A stretch of 64,000 nucleotides of DNA, taken from Dyadobacter subterraneus (lineage in GTDB: Bacteria; Bacteroidota; Bacteroidia; Cytophagales; Spirosomataceae). The notes beneath the pieces were generated by a model. It saw nothing but the letters and a program-made list of their open reading frames with translations, did no database searches and had not been told where the DNA came from. A program made the position numbers and the translations under genes. Shown one piece after another: positions 34,586 through 43,611 of the stretch. The stretch is taken from the NCBI RefSeq assembly GCF_015221875.1, contig NZ_JACYGY010000002.1, forward strand, positions 1,487,573 to 1,551,572, read 5' to 3'. Every line of letters starts with the position of its first letter. Position 1 is the first letter of the stretch.

Positions 34586-34969
34586 AGTTAATTCAAATTA
34601 TTTATACAGACCAGATCATCAATTGCAGCATAGCGGACTTACCATCAGGTTGGTTGCTGCAGAAAACAAATCTACACGCTTTGAGCCGTAATTTCAAGGA
34701 GAAATAAATCAAATTATATCTTTTCTGTAAAGGTTTTATTGAAAATTCAGGTAAACAGCTTGTAAATAAATTCTATCAAACGGTAAAAAAACTTGGCGTA
34801 AATAACAAAAACTGTCTGATAAGAAACATATCTTATCCATATGAAAACAAACTAATTTGAATTTGAAAAAAAGTAGTTCGTAGAAATCTTTTTACGGCAA
34901 TCGTATATCATTCCAACGTTATTTGTACATTTAAAAAATCCCCGTTAATATTATTGGTAATCAAAGACT
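34586..34969. other. 384-bp divergent region between nrdB and a GT4 gene
   Basis: It holds the nrdB promoter (34667-34697). The rest is AT-rich. TACATTTA near 34926 could be part of a plus-strand promoter for the glycosyltransferase. No ORF or hairpin stands out. Confidence 0.5.
34667..34697 (-). promoter_or_regulatory. Promoter of nrdB
   Basis: On the minus strand TTG at 34697-34695 is followed after 20 bases by TAGATTTG at 34674-34667, a full match to the Bacteroidota primary-sigma consensus. The start codon lies about 80 bases downstream. Confidence 0.6.
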
Positions 34970-36028
34970 ATGCTCAACAACATTTACATTGATTGTGAAA
35001 GGATGAAATATCCTCATACAGGTCTATTTCATTTCTGTCTGCAATTGGGAAATGCGATATTACGGGAGATCGATTCTGAACATGAAACCGTTAAATTTTA
35101 TCTGCCGGAATCACAGACTGGTGTTTTTGGAAGCGAGGCAAAATATCAGCCGCAGCATTTTTTGCATAAACATTTATTTCCAAAATTGTATGAAGGAGCT
35201 ATCTGGCATTGTACTTTTCAGGCCTCCAATTATTTTCCTTCAAACAGGAAGGTTCGAATCATAATAACAATCCATGATTTGAATTTTTTATATGACAGCA
35301 AGCAGACTGAGAAAAACAGGAAAAGAAGTTTAGCCCTTTTGCAAAAAAAGATTAACCGGGCAGATCACATCGTAGCTATTTCACATTATGTACAGAATGA
35401 TCTGAAGACTCATCTGGTTCTTGGTGAAAAGCCGACGTCGGTCATCTATAATGGATGTAATGTTGATGATAGTCTGCCTATAATCCAGCCGGAGAATATA
35501 CCTGATCAGCCTTTTTTATTCTCTATCGGGACCATTGTTGAAAAAAAGAATTTTCACGTTTTGCCAGCTTTATTAAAAAATAACAATTTTTATCTTGTTT
35601 TAGCGGGAATAGAGGGAGATCAGGATTATGTTCAGCAAATAAAAAATGAGGCAATAAAATACGGTGTTGAAGATAGATTATTGTTTACCGGACCCATTTC
35701 AGAAAATGACAAAAAATGGTATCTCAGTAATTGTAAGGCATTTTTGTTTCCTTCTACGGCAGAAGGATTTGGCTTGCCGGTTATCGAAGCCATGTATTTT
35801 GGTAAGCCTGTGATTTTATCCACCTGCACTTCCTTACCTGAAATTGGAGGCGATTTTGCTTATTATTTTGAAAGCTTTGATCCGGAATCTATGCAAAATG
35901 TTTTAAAAACAACTTTGGAACATTTTGAAGAAACAATGCCATCCGGTAAAATTCGGGAAAGGGCTTTATCTTTTTCCTGGCAAAAAGCTGCGAGACAATA
36001 CCTGAGTATATACCGGGATTTGGCCTGA
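34970..36028 (+). CDS. GT4-family glycosyltransferase
   Basis: The 352-residue protein is a two-domain GT-B glycosyltransferase of family 4. The N-terminal half contains IITIHDLNFLYD and ADHIVAISHYVQNDL, typical acceptor-domain segments. The C-terminal half has FLFSIGTIVEKKNFHVLPAL, LFTGPISENDKKWYLSNC and the E-x7-E motif in AEGFGLPVIEAMYFGKPVI (all cited in part). It would transfer a sugar from a nucleotide donor to a lipid-linked or polysaccharide acceptor at the inner membrane. It converges with a GT2 gene 37 bp away. Together with the GT9 gene this is a loose cluster of envelope-glycan genes rather than a single operon. Confidence 0.88.
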   Translation: MLNNIYIDCERMKYPHTGLFHFCLQLGNAILREIDSEHETVKFYLPESQTGVFGSEAKYQPQHFLHKHLFPKLYEGAIWHCTFQASNYFPSNRKVRIIITIHDLNFLYDSKQTEKNRKRSLALLQKKINRADHIVAISHYVQNDLKTHLVLGEKPTSVIYNGCNVDDSLPIIQPENIPDQPFLFSIGTIVEKKNFHVLPALLKNNNFYLVLAGIEGDQDYVQQIKNEAIKYGVEDRLLFTGPISENDKKWYLSNCKAFLFPSTAEGFGLPVIEAMYFGKPVILSTCTSLPEIGGDFAYYFESFDPESMQNVLKTTLEHFEETMPSGKIRERALSFSWQKAARQYLSIYRDLA

Positions 36029-36065
36029 TTAGATAAAGCACCTCTGACAGATGTTTCGCTTCATA

Positions 36066-37049
36066 TCATAGCTTGATAACATGCTGATATTTTAGCATCA
36101 TCTTGATACTTTCAATGACTTCAATAATCCCTATGTTGGAATGATTTCTTTTCATTTGCCGGGTAAAGGCACTCTTTTTAATCATGAGTCCCTGGCGATT
36201 TCTGCGGAAATCCATATAAGCCTCAGCTTTGTAAAACTGGCACGACAAAATACCTAAAAGTACATCACAAAGTAAAATCTGTAAATGCCAAAGCGTTAGA
36301 TCAATGCCTTGCAGATGTAGATAGTGAACGTAGTAGCGGTTTCTGAAATGAATTCTTTTGATTGCTTTTTTAGGATTGTGGTTTTTGGTGCTGGCCATTA
36401 CCTCGTGACGGCAAACTGCATTGTGTTCATAATAACACTTCCAACCCATCCTCCACGCACGAATTGATAACTCCTGGTCTTCACCGTAATATGGATTAAA
36501 CATTTCATTGAAGCCGTTAATGGTTTTCAACTTTTTAGTATCCATTAAAGCATTGGCTCCGGAAAGATAAAACGTAGGTGTGAGTGCGTTAATATTTTTG
36601 AGGTGAAACAGATCCGAAGATTTTATTTTACGACCCATAATTTTTGGCTCTCTTGCCGCCTCACGGATCAAATCATCGTCCATTCCAATGATACGGCCCA
36701 TCACTCCAAACGTATCACCTTTCTCAAAATATTTATAAAGCTTTTCTATGTATCCTTCTTCCAGCGTAACGTCCGTATTGAGCAGGAAAATTAAATCATT
36801 ATTTGCCTGCTTAATTCCCAGATTACAGGTTTCAGAGAATCCTGAATTGGTTTCTTTTTTAAGAAGTGTGATAGTGTCTCCGTAATTCTGTTGCAAATAT
36901 TCCACAGAATCATCCGTAGAAGCATCGTCAATCACAATGATTTCAACCTCTGTTTTAATGGACATAAGTACATTGAAATTATGTCCAAAATACTTTTCAA
37001 ATAAATGTTTCCCATTATAATTAGGAATTATTACTGAGATACTTTTCAT
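36066..37049 (-). CDS. GT2-family glycosyltransferase, WbbL-like
   Basis: The 327-residue protein has a GT-A fold of family 2. The N-terminal SVIIPNYNGKHLFEKYF, VIDDASTDDSVEYL and LLNTDVTLEEGYIEKLY (DxD-like NTD) bind the nucleotide sugar. FYLSGANALMDTKKL and YYGEDQELSIRAWRMGWK with the ED catalytic-base pair complete the family pattern. Rhamnosyltransferases such as WbbL have this arrangement. The C-terminal 60 residues contain a helix that may lie on the membrane. It probably acts in lipopolysaccharide or exopolysaccharide synthesis. The donor is not known. Confidence 0.87.
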   Translation of the reverse strand: MKSISVIIPNYNGKHLFEKYFGHNFNVLMSIKTEVEIIVIDDASTDDSVEYLQQNYGDTITLLKKETNSGFSETCNLGIKQANNDLIFLLNTDVTLEEGYIEKLYKYFEKGDTFGVMGRIIGMDDDLIREAAREPKIMGRKIKSSDLFHLKNINALTPTFYLSGANALMDTKKLKTINGFNEMFNPYYGEDQELSIRAWRMGWKCYYEHNAVCRHEVMASTKNHNPKKAIKRIHFRNRYYVHYLHLQGIDLTLWHLQILLCDVLLGILSCQFYKAEAYMDFRRNRQGLMIKKSAFTRQMKRNHSNIGIIEVIESIKMMLKYQHVIKL

Positions 37050-37638
37050 TCAGTCGGTTATTTAGTTAAATGAATTGAATAACCTAATACCTTTTAAAAT
37101 ACATTATTTTAGATCGGTATAGCGGTTTTACTAAATCAGCCTATGGCAGATGATTCTCACAAGTTTGGAACTGAAACGCCTTTTTATAAGATTCATTGTT
37201 CATAATCAAACGCTCTCTCACATTATTTCGAAGCACCGTTTGATATTGCCACCGCCCATCGCATATAAACCTTGATTTCGTTTCAGGTAAATTTTTTGTC
37301 TCTCTTAATAGACTATACCTGATAATTACGTAATCTGTTGCAAGTTTTATGCCATTACAATTATGACACTGATTCAGGAAAAAGGGTTGGAAGAAGTGAA
37401 AGAGCACAAATCACCTTTAGAATAATATTACATTGATATTCTAAATATTAATTGTACTTTTTTAATTGGTTGAGTAGCCGAAATAATTGATTTACTGAAT
37501 ATTACAGGAAGAAAAAAAATAAAAATTAATTTTTCTGAAAATTCAGCCAGGTTTAGAAAATATAATTAACCTGCCATATTACAATTACAGATTAATGATA
37601 TCTGCATTTTATTAATTGTATTTTAACATGTTAGGTAT
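37050..37638. other. 589-bp gene-poor region
   Basis: The region between the GT2 and GNAT genes is AT-rich. A leftward frame at 37141-37407 (88 codons) is the longest ORF; its product is unlike any family I know and has skewed, basic composition. No hairpin terminator, tRNA or clear promoter was found. Confidence 0.45.
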
Positions 37639-38226
37639 TTAAGGTATCACGTAGTGTTTTAGTTCCCATGCCACCACATTCCATTCATCAACATGATCCT
37701 CATGAAGATGAATTGTTTCAAAACCAACTCTTTCATGAGCTCTTTGAGATCTTTTGTTGGATGTTGAGATTTCTGTGATGCATAGATCAAATTTTTTTTC
37801 ATAAAATTTTTTATGTGTGAGATATAGTTTGTCAAAAATTCCCTGTCCGCGAAATTCGGCCGCTACACATATTTGCCCCATCATGTAGTATTTGTAATCT
37901 CTGATCATTTTTCCTTTCCATTCGATATCATCCACAATATCAAACATAGGTTGAAGATCCGGTATCAGTTTTCCCATGGAAGGCAGCATGGCAAGGGCAA
38001 ACGCTATCACTTTTCCATCTGCTTTTGCTATGATCTGTGGTGTTAAACTTTGCATGATTTGCAGTTGCTCTTCACTGTGGCAAACGGTCAGAAAACCCTG
38101 GTCTTTTTTTACTTCTTCTGAGACGTTGATTTTTAAATTAAGTTGCTGAAGAGACAGAATTTCTTCAATATCTTTTTGTGTTTCTGCAAATGTCAGTTCA
38201 ATTGAGGCAGCTGTATTATTTGACAT
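37639..38226 (-). CDS. GNAT-family N-acetyltransferase
   Basis: The 195-residue protein has the GNAT fold. The acetyl-CoA-binding motif A is visible in QICVAAEFRGQGIFDKLY (RGQGIF as the R/Q-x-x-G-x-G/A version), and the motif B strand in CITEISTSNKRSQRAHERVGF. The substrate amine is not predictable. It is 30 bp downstream of corA on the same strand, which suggests joint transcription, though the functions are not obviously linked. No signal peptide is present. Confidence 0.82.
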   Translation of the reverse strand: MSNNTAASIELTFAETQKDIEEILSLQQLNLKINVSEEVKKDQGFLTVCHSEEQLQIMQSLTPQIIAKADGKVIAFALAMLPSMGKLIPDLQPMFDIVDDIEWKGKMIRDYKYYMMGQICVAAEFRGQGIFDKLYLTHKKFYEKKFDLCITEISTSNKRSQRAHERVGFETIHLHEDHVDEWNVVAWELKHYVIP

Positions 38227-38256
38227 GTAAATTGTAGTAAGGGAAATATCAAAAAT

Positions 38257-39201
38257 TTAAATCCATCTTTTCCTTCTGAAAAACCAGAGTACAACGAGTG
38301 AAGAAAGTACCATCAGGAGCAAAGAAACCCAGAAACCCCAGGGTTCTTCGGTGGAAGGAATGTGGGTGTAATTCATACCAAAAATTCCCGCAATCAGGGT
38401 TGGAGGCATGAAAATAATTGTCACAACGGTGAAAATCTTGATTACCTGACTTTGTTCAAGGTTGATCAAACCCATAAAAGTATTTTGCAGATATTCCAGA
38501 CGCTCAAAATTGAAAGTGGTATATTCCAGCAGTGAGCTGATATCTTTCAATATAATACGTAAATGCTCCTTCCGGTCCTCCGGGAAATACTGACTGCGCA
38601 AAATTCCGGAAAGTACACGCTGTTTGTCAATACTCGTTTCCCTGAGCATCATTGTCGTTTCCTGCAATGCACTGATACGAATAAGTACTTCCTGACGGGC
38701 TTTTTGTTCATGAGCCAAATCCTTACTGATCTGTGAAATATCTCTTGAAATCGCTTCCAGGGAATCCGCATCAGCCTCAATTCTTGTTTCAAGCAGCATG
38801 AGCATAAAATCCACGCCGGTTTGGAAAGTATCCGGACTTACTTTCATTTTCTTAACCGTATCGGCAAATGTTTTGGAATCACCGCGACGGTATGTGAAAA
38901 GAATATTTTTATGAAGAATAAATGAAACCGGATAAGTTTTATAACCATCCCGATCAATACTCAAAAAGTTGGAGTTTGCGTTGATGGTTTCATTTTGTTC
39001 GAAAAACCGTGAACTGCTTTCAATTTCAACAATTTCCTGTGGTGTTTGAAAACTGATATCACACTTGTTTTCAACCCATTCTTCTTCTTCGGCCGAGGGA
39101 GATTGTAAATCTACCCAGACAAGGTTTTGCACCTTTCCAAGCTCACGAATATCATTTTCGCGCTTTATCAGCCGTCCCTCTTTATAAAATATTCTAACCA
39201 T
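38257..39201 (-). CDS. corA: CorA-family divalent cation transporter
   Basis: The 314-residue protein has the CorA layout: a large cytoplasmic alpha/beta domain, a long stalk helix (roughly residues 150-245) and two C-terminal membrane helices at about 255-275 and 290-310. The signature GMN lies in IFGMNYTHIP, between them. CorA forms pentamers that take up magnesium and often cobalt or nickel. The N-terminal segment VRIFYKEGRLIKRENDIRELG is usual for the Bacteroidota branch. The gene precedes the GNAT gene in what looks like a two-gene operon. The intergenic stretch upstream is filled by GTTGA-type repeats (39207-39363). Confidence 0.93.
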   Translation of the reverse strand: MVRIFYKEGRLIKRENDIRELGKVQNLVWVDLQSPSAEEEEWVENKCDISFQTPQEIVEIESSSRFFEQNETINANSNFLSIDRDGYKTYPVSFILHKNILFTYRRGDSKTFADTVKKMKVSPDTFQTGVDFMLMLLETRIEADADSLEAISRDISQISKDLAHEQKARQEVLIRISALQETTMMLRETSIDKQRVLSGILRSQYFPEDRKEHLRIILKDISSLLEYTTFNFERLEYLQNTFMGLINLEQSQVIKIFTVVTIIFMPPTLIAGIFGMNYTHIPSTEEPWGFWVSLLLMVLSSLVVLWFFRRKRWI

Positions 39202-39206
39202 TTTTC

Positions 39207-39363
39207 AGTTAAAAGTTGAGCGTTGAAAAGTTGAGAATGAGTGCATACGCAAAGTAATAAGCGAATAAGGCTATTAAGAAAGTTAGGATGGTCGTATTTC
39301 ACATCGAAGTGATTTTCAACTCTAGACCCTTAACTTTTAACTTTCCACTCTCAACCTTCAACT
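39207..39363. repeat. Facing arrays of GTTGA/GTTAAAA heptamer-like repeats
   Basis: At 39207-39236 units such as AGTTAAAAGTTGAG and GTTGAAAAGTTGAGA follow each other. At 39315-39363 the reverse complement of the same units occurs (CCCTTAACTTTTAACTTTCC, CTCTCAACCTTCAACT). The two arrays face each other across about 75 bp and fill the gap between the divergent corA and MFS genes. They could fold into a long imperfect hairpin. They look like low-complexity intergenic repeats. Confidence 0.6.
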
Positions 39364-39393
39364 ATTTCCCCAAGATAGTTGTAAATTTACGGG

Positions 39394-40581
39394 ATGCAAA
39401 ATACGGCTTCTCCCGGAATATTTACACTGCAATTTTGGTTGCTTGGTACGAGTTCCTTTCTTTTCTCTTCCAGTTTTAATATGCTTATCCCCGAGCTCCC
39501 AAGCTATTTGTCGGCTATGGGTGGCGCTGAATACAAGGGTTTTATTATTGGTTTATTTACGCTAACTGCCGGAATATCAAGGCCTTTTAGTGGTCGGTTA
39601 ACGGATCGCGTCGGTCGTGTTCCGGTGATGGCATTTGGCTCGCTGGTGTGTTTTATTTGTGGATTTTTGTATCCTGTTTTCACGACGGTAATGCCCTTTT
39701 TATTATTAAGATTGGTTCACGGATTCTCCACAGGTTTTAAACCAACAGGCACCGCAGCTTACATCGCAGACATAATTCCGGCACATCGGAGAGGAGAAGC
39801 GATGGGAATTCATGGTATGTGTATGGGTGTTGGTTCCGCTTTCGGACCGGCTATTGGAAGTATGATCAGTCAGTCTTTTTCAATAAATGCGCTTTTTTAT
39901 ACGTCATCACTTTTTGCATTGATGTCAATCGTTATTCTTTTCAACATGAAAGAAACGCTGGTTGAAAAGGAGCGGCTTTCTGTAAAGGCATTTCAAATTA
40001 CCTGGCGGGATATTTTTGAGCCTGATGTTTTCAGCCCGGCATTTGTAACATTTCTTGCCTATTTTGGTTTTGGCGCGGTGGCTACTTTAAGCCCGGATTT
40101 TAGTGAGCATCTTGGCCTTGCTAACCGAGGAATTTATTTCATGGTATTCACTTTATTTTCCATATTGATCCGTTTTGTAGCCGGAAAACTTTCTGATCGC
40201 AAAGGTCGGATACCAGTAACCATTGCCGGATGTAGCATTTTGATTATTTCGATGATCATCACCGGATATGCCGATTCTGTTTTTCTTTTCGTGACCGGAG
40301 CGGCATTTTTTGGTATTTCAATGGGAATATTATCACCCGTACTTTCCGCCTGGACTGTGGATTTGAGCAACGACCATAACCGTGGACGCGCAATAGCTTC
40401 CATGTATATTTCTCTCGAAGCAGGAATTGGTATAGGGGCATTTCTTTCCGCTGCTATTTTTGCAAACAAAATAGAAAATCTACCACTGGTTTTTATGATT
40501 ATGGCGGCTTTTGCTGCGGCAGCTTTGATTTATACCATTGTGCTTTACAGATATAAAAGAAGGGCAAGCCGTGTTATTTGA
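39394..40581 (+). CDS. MFS transporter, probable multidrug or metabolite exporter
   Basis: The 395-residue protein has 12 predicted helices. The MFS motif A appears as GRLTDRVGRVPV between helices 2 and 3, and its second-half copy as KLSDRKGRIPV between helices 8 and 9. GFKPTGTAAYIADIIPAHRRGEAMG is the motif C-like central signature of DHA1-type exporters. It probably expels a small molecule using the proton gradient, but the substrate is unknown. TAAATTTA 15 bases before the ATG could be the -7 element of a very short leader. The stop overlaps the start of the YigZ gene. Confidence 0.88.
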   Translation: MQNTASPGIFTLQFWLLGTSSFLFSSSFNMLIPELPSYLSAMGGAEYKGFIIGLFTLTAGISRPFSGRLTDRVGRVPVMAFGSLVCFICGFLYPVFTTVMPFLLLRLVHGFSTGFKPTGTAAYIADIIPAHRRGEAMGIHGMCMGVGSAFGPAIGSMISQSFSINALFYTSSLFALMSIVILFNMKETLVEKERLSVKAFQITWRDIFEPDVFSPAFVTFLAYFGFGAVATLSPDFSEHLGLANRGIYFMVFTLFSILIRFVAGKLSDRKGRIPVTIAGCSILIISMIITGYADSVFLFVTGAAFFGISMGILSPVLSAWTVDLSNDHNRGRAIASMYISLEAGIGIGAFLSAAIFANKIENLPLVFMIMAAFAAAALIYTIVLYRYKRRASRVI

Positions 40582-41176
40582 AGATACTTACAAAACAATT
40601 GCCGAACCTGTTGAAGGTTTTTATAAGGATAAGGGAAGCAAATTTATTTCCTTCATATTTCCTATTACAACAGAAAATGAAGTGAAAACGCATCTTCTGA
40701 AATTAAGAGAATTGCATCCGAAAGCCAATCATCATGTGTATGCTTATCGTTTTGGTCTGGACAGAATGCAGTATCGTTTGAGCGATGATGGCGAACCGTC
40801 AGGTTCTTCCGGACGGCCAATTTTAAATACGCTTTATTCCAAAGAAATAACCAATATTCTGGTTGTAGTAGTGCGTTATTTTGGAGGGACATTATTAGGA
40901 ATTCCGGGTTTGATAAATGCTTACAGATCGGCAACGGAAGACGCATTGGAGAATGCTGACATTGTTGTGAAACATTTGGTCGTCAATTACGAGCTGAAAT
41001 TTTCCTATGTCCAGATGAATGATGTCATGCGGATTATTAAGGAAATGGAATTGCCGGTTCTTGAACAAAACTTTGAAATGGAATGCCGGATGGTTGTTGA
41101 AGTCAGAACTACGCTGGTTGAACGTTTTATTACAAGATGTGATAAAGTGGAAGGCTTGGTGACAAAGTCGATATAA
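40571..41176 (+). CDS. YigZ/IMPACT family protein
   Basis: The 201-residue protein matches the YigZ family, with a UPF0029 N-terminal domain and a ferredoxin-like C-terminal domain. Landmarks are FYKDKGSKFISFIFPI, HHVYAYRFG, RLSDDGEPSGSSGRPIL, the family signature, and VVVVRYFGGTLLGIPGLINAY. Its molecular role is not established; the related eukaryotic IMPACT binds the translation regulator Gcn1. I favour a GTG start at 40571, which gives the normal length and overlaps the MFS stop by 11 bases. A TTG at 40538 would add 11 unconserved residues. It probably depends on translational coupling to the MFS gene. Confidence 0.88.
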   Translation: MLFEDTYKTIAEPVEGFYKDKGSKFISFIFPITTENEVKTHLLKLRELHPKANHHVYAYRFGLDRMQYRLSDDGEPSGSSGRPILNTLYSKEITNILVVVVRYFGGTLLGIPGLINAYRSATEDALENADIVVKHLVVNYELKFSYVQMNDVMRIIKEMELPVLEQNFEMECRMVVEVRTTLVERFITRCDKVEGLVTKSI

Positions 41177-41267
41177 CCTGATGGCGATGCACTGACACTG
41201 TCGCCGCAAAAATTATTTATTAGTTTGTAACTTCGTGGGAATCGACGATTATCGGAAAATTAAATTT

Positions 41268-41930
41268 ATGTCTTCACACCATATTATCAGGGACAAACAG
41301 GAACCCGCACTTATTATTGCCAATGGAGAAGCTTGCAGTGAAGAATTGCTTGGTCAATTACTGGAATGGAGTCCGCTGGTTCTTGTCCTAGATCACGCGA
41401 TTTACAGGGTTTTGGAACTGGGAATTAAAGTGGATGTATGGTTGGGAGATTTTGATCATCATCATGATTTTGAAGAAATCAGGTCCCGTCAGTATCCTTT
41501 GAAAATTGTTCACACGCCTGATCAGGAAAAAACGGATCTTGAAAAAGCGATCGATTATTTAGTAAGTGAAGGTTTTCCGGCAGCTAATATCATTTGGGCA
41601 ACAGGCCGTCGTGCAGATCATTCCATTACAAACATTACAAATCTGGTTCGTTATAAAGAAACAATTCGTCTGGTTTTGCTGGATGATTATTCAAAAATAT
41701 TTCCGTTGTCGGGCGTTTTTGAAAAATGGTATGTTGCCAAAACACCGATTTCTCTTATCCCGGTTGGTATAGTCGAAGGAATTAAAACTTCCGGATTGAA
41801 ATATAATCTTAATGATGAAACCCTGACGCTGGGCCATCGGACCGGAAATAGTAATGAGGCGGAAGCCGATGGAATGGTTCGGATTGCCGCCTCAAAAGGG
41901 GATTTGCTTATTATGGAATGTTGGGATTAA
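41268..41930 (+). CDS. Thiamine pyrophosphokinase
   Basis: The 220-residue protein has the thiamine pyrophosphokinase pattern. The N-terminal half has ALIIANGEACSEEL and VDVWLGDFDHHHDF, whose Asp residues bind Mg-ATP, and TDLEKAIDYLVSEG. The C-terminal beta-domain carries KTSGLKYNLNDETLTLG and a terminal RTGNSNEAEAD, which binds thiamine. It makes thiamine diphosphate from thiamine and ATP in the cytoplasm. I chose the ATG at 41268; an upstream GTG at 41235 adds 11 residues. TAACTTCG at 41228-41235 may be the -7 element. No thiamine riboswitch was seen in the 90 bp upstream. It ends three bases before the convergent M1 peptidase. Confidence 0.88.
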   Translation: MSSHHIIRDKQEPALIIANGEACSEELLGQLLEWSPLVLVLDHAIYRVLELGIKVDVWLGDFDHHHDFEEIRSRQYPLKIVHTPDQEKTDLEKAIDYLVSEGFPAANIIWATGRRADHSITNITNLVRYKETIRLVLLDDYSKIFPLSGVFEKWYVAKTPISLIPVGIVEGIKTSGLKYNLNDETLTLGHRTGNSNEAEADGMVRIAASKGDLLIMECWD

Positions 41931-41933
41931 AGC

Positions 41934-43568
41934 TTAAACGCTTTTCGATTCAACATAAAAATTGCGGTCTACAACCAGTGTTTTTTCTCCTTTTGTTTTT
42001 AAAGTTTTCCACTCACCGGTAGGATAAACAAACTGTTCTTTTGAATCTCCCAGTTTTATTTTGACCGGCATATCAAATCCGCTTACCACATTCGACCAGC
42101 GGTATTGTAGGCTGTTATCTTTGAAAGTATATTCCAGCACCGGAACTTTGGTATCTCTCAAATACTGATCAAATACTTTATTAAGATTTCTTCCGGCATG
42201 TTTTGAAATATATTCTTCAATTTGTGCTGTGACAACGGTCTGGTGATAAAATGTTTTATTCAGTCCACGCAAAATCTGTCTCCATTTTTCATCATCATTT
42301 ACAACCTGACGAAGCGTGTGCAGAATATTTCCGCCTTTGTAATACATATCTCTCGATCCTGATTCATTCACACCATAAGGCCCGATGATCGGAATATCAT
42401 TGGCGATGAGCGCACGTGTTCCAATTACATAATCGGCGCCGGCCTCTTTGCCAAAGTAATATTCTGTGTAAAGATTTTCTGAATAATTCGTGAATCCTTC
42501 ATGGACCCACATATCGGCCGCGTCTTTGTAGGTAATATTATTGGCAAACCATTCGTGTCCGCTTTCATGAATGATGATAAAATCCCATTTTAGACCCCAA
42601 CCAGTTTTCGACAAATCACGTCCGAGATAACCCATTTGATATCCATTACCATAGGTAACTGAACTTTGATGTTCCATTCCCAAATAAGGAACTTCAACCA
42701 ATTTATAACCATCTTCATAAAAAGGATATGGCCCAAACCAGTGTTCAAAGGCTTTTAGCATTTGGTTTGCCTGTTTAAACTGAACTTTTGCCTTTTCAAG
42801 ATTTTTCGGCAATACATAAAAACTTAACGGTAAATCTCCTTTTTCACCTTTGAAAGTTTCAGTCCAGCTCACAAAATTCGCCACGTTCATATTGACGCCA
42901 TAATTGTTGATCGGATTAACAACAGCCCAGTTGAAAGTATGCGTGTCATCATTATTTTCAACAACACTGCGCAATTTTCCATTGGAAACATCCGTCAGGT
43001 TTTTTGGCACTGTAATACTCACCATCATACTATCCGGCTCATCATACATATGATCCTTACAAGGCCACCAGACGCTGGAACCAAGTCCCTGGCAAGAAGT
43101 AGAAATAATTGTATTTCCATTTCCATCAGGTACCCACTGCACGCCACCATCCCAAGGCGGACGTTTTGCCAAACGCGGTTTTCCTGAATAAAATACTTCA
43201 ATGGATTCAGATTTTCCTTTTTCCTGTTTTTTTGTCAACGTGATGAAAAATGCATTTCCATCTCTTTTATAAGTTAAATTCTGGCCATCCTGTACGACTT
43301 TTTCAATCTTTAAAGGTTCCTGCAAATCGATTTGAATAATCTGATTTGGTTTCAAAACTTTATAATTGACAACCGTACTGCCCGTAAGCGTGCTATCTTT
43401 TGCATTTGGTTTAACATTTAGATGATAGTAAGTCAGATCCCACCATTCGCGTTCGGGGGTTATTGAGCCGCGCAAAGTATCGGCGTGGGTAAAAACGGTT
43501 TGTTTTTTTTGTGCAAAAGCAAAAAACGGACTAATTACCAGACAGAAAGAAATGAGTTTCTTTAACAT
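41934..43568 (-). CDS. M1-family metallopeptidase, secreted short form
   Basis: The 544-residue protein has a signal peptide (MLKKLISF to FFAFAQ) and the M1 zinc site HESGHEW (His334, Glu335 and His338), with the third ligand Glu357 in HEGFTNYSENL. These match the HExxH-x18-E pattern exactly. The aminopeptidase substrate loop GxMEN appears as LGMEHQSSVTYG, a variant. It lacks the long C-terminal helical domain of larger aminopeptidases. It is exported and probably trims peptides in the periplasm or outside. It is the last gene on this strand, downstream of the Kelch gene by 43 bp, so they may be cotranscribed. Confidence 0.9.
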   Translation of the reverse strand: MLKKLISFCLVISPFFAFAQKKQTVFTHADTLRGSITPEREWWDLTYYHLNVKPNAKDSTLTGSTVVNYKVLKPNQIIQIDLQEPLKIEKVVQDGQNLTYKRDGNAFFITLTKKQEKGKSESIEVFYSGKPRLAKRPPWDGGVQWVPDGNGNTIISTSCQGLGSSVWWPCKDHMYDEPDSMMVSITVPKNLTDVSNGKLRSVVENNDDTHTFNWAVVNPINNYGVNMNVANFVSWTETFKGEKGDLPLSFYVLPKNLEKAKVQFKQANQMLKAFEHWFGPYPFYEDGYKLVEVPYLGMEHQSSVTYGNGYQMGYLGRDLSKTGWGLKWDFIIIHESGHEWFANNITYKDAADMWVHEGFTNYSENLYTEYYFGKEAGADYVIGTRALIANDIPIIGPYGVNESGSRDMYYKGGNILHTLRQVVNDDEKWRQILRGLNKTFYHQTVVTAQIEEYISKHAGRNLNKVFDQYLRDTKVPVLEYTFKDNSLQYRWSNVVSGFDMPVKIKLGDSKEQFVYPTGEWKTLKTKGEKTLVVDRNFYVESKSV

Positions 43569-43611
43569 TAATATTTATTATTTAAGAAATAGGATAGGAC
43601 TTTTATATGGA

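Noticed and set aside
37141..37407. 88-codon ORF on the minus strand in the gap before the GNAT gene
   Set aside because: No family resemblance, promoter or neighbour link. It is kept only as a note in the intergenic entry.
39288..39479. 63-codon ORF overlapping the repeat arrays and the MFS start
   Set aside because: It is made largely of the low-complexity repeats and overlaps a real gene in another frame.
41183..41205. Terminator or thiamine riboswitch before thiamine pyrophosphokinase
   Set aside because: Only a 5-bp GGCGA/TCGCC stem with a 13-base loop is visible. The thiamine box sequences are absent.
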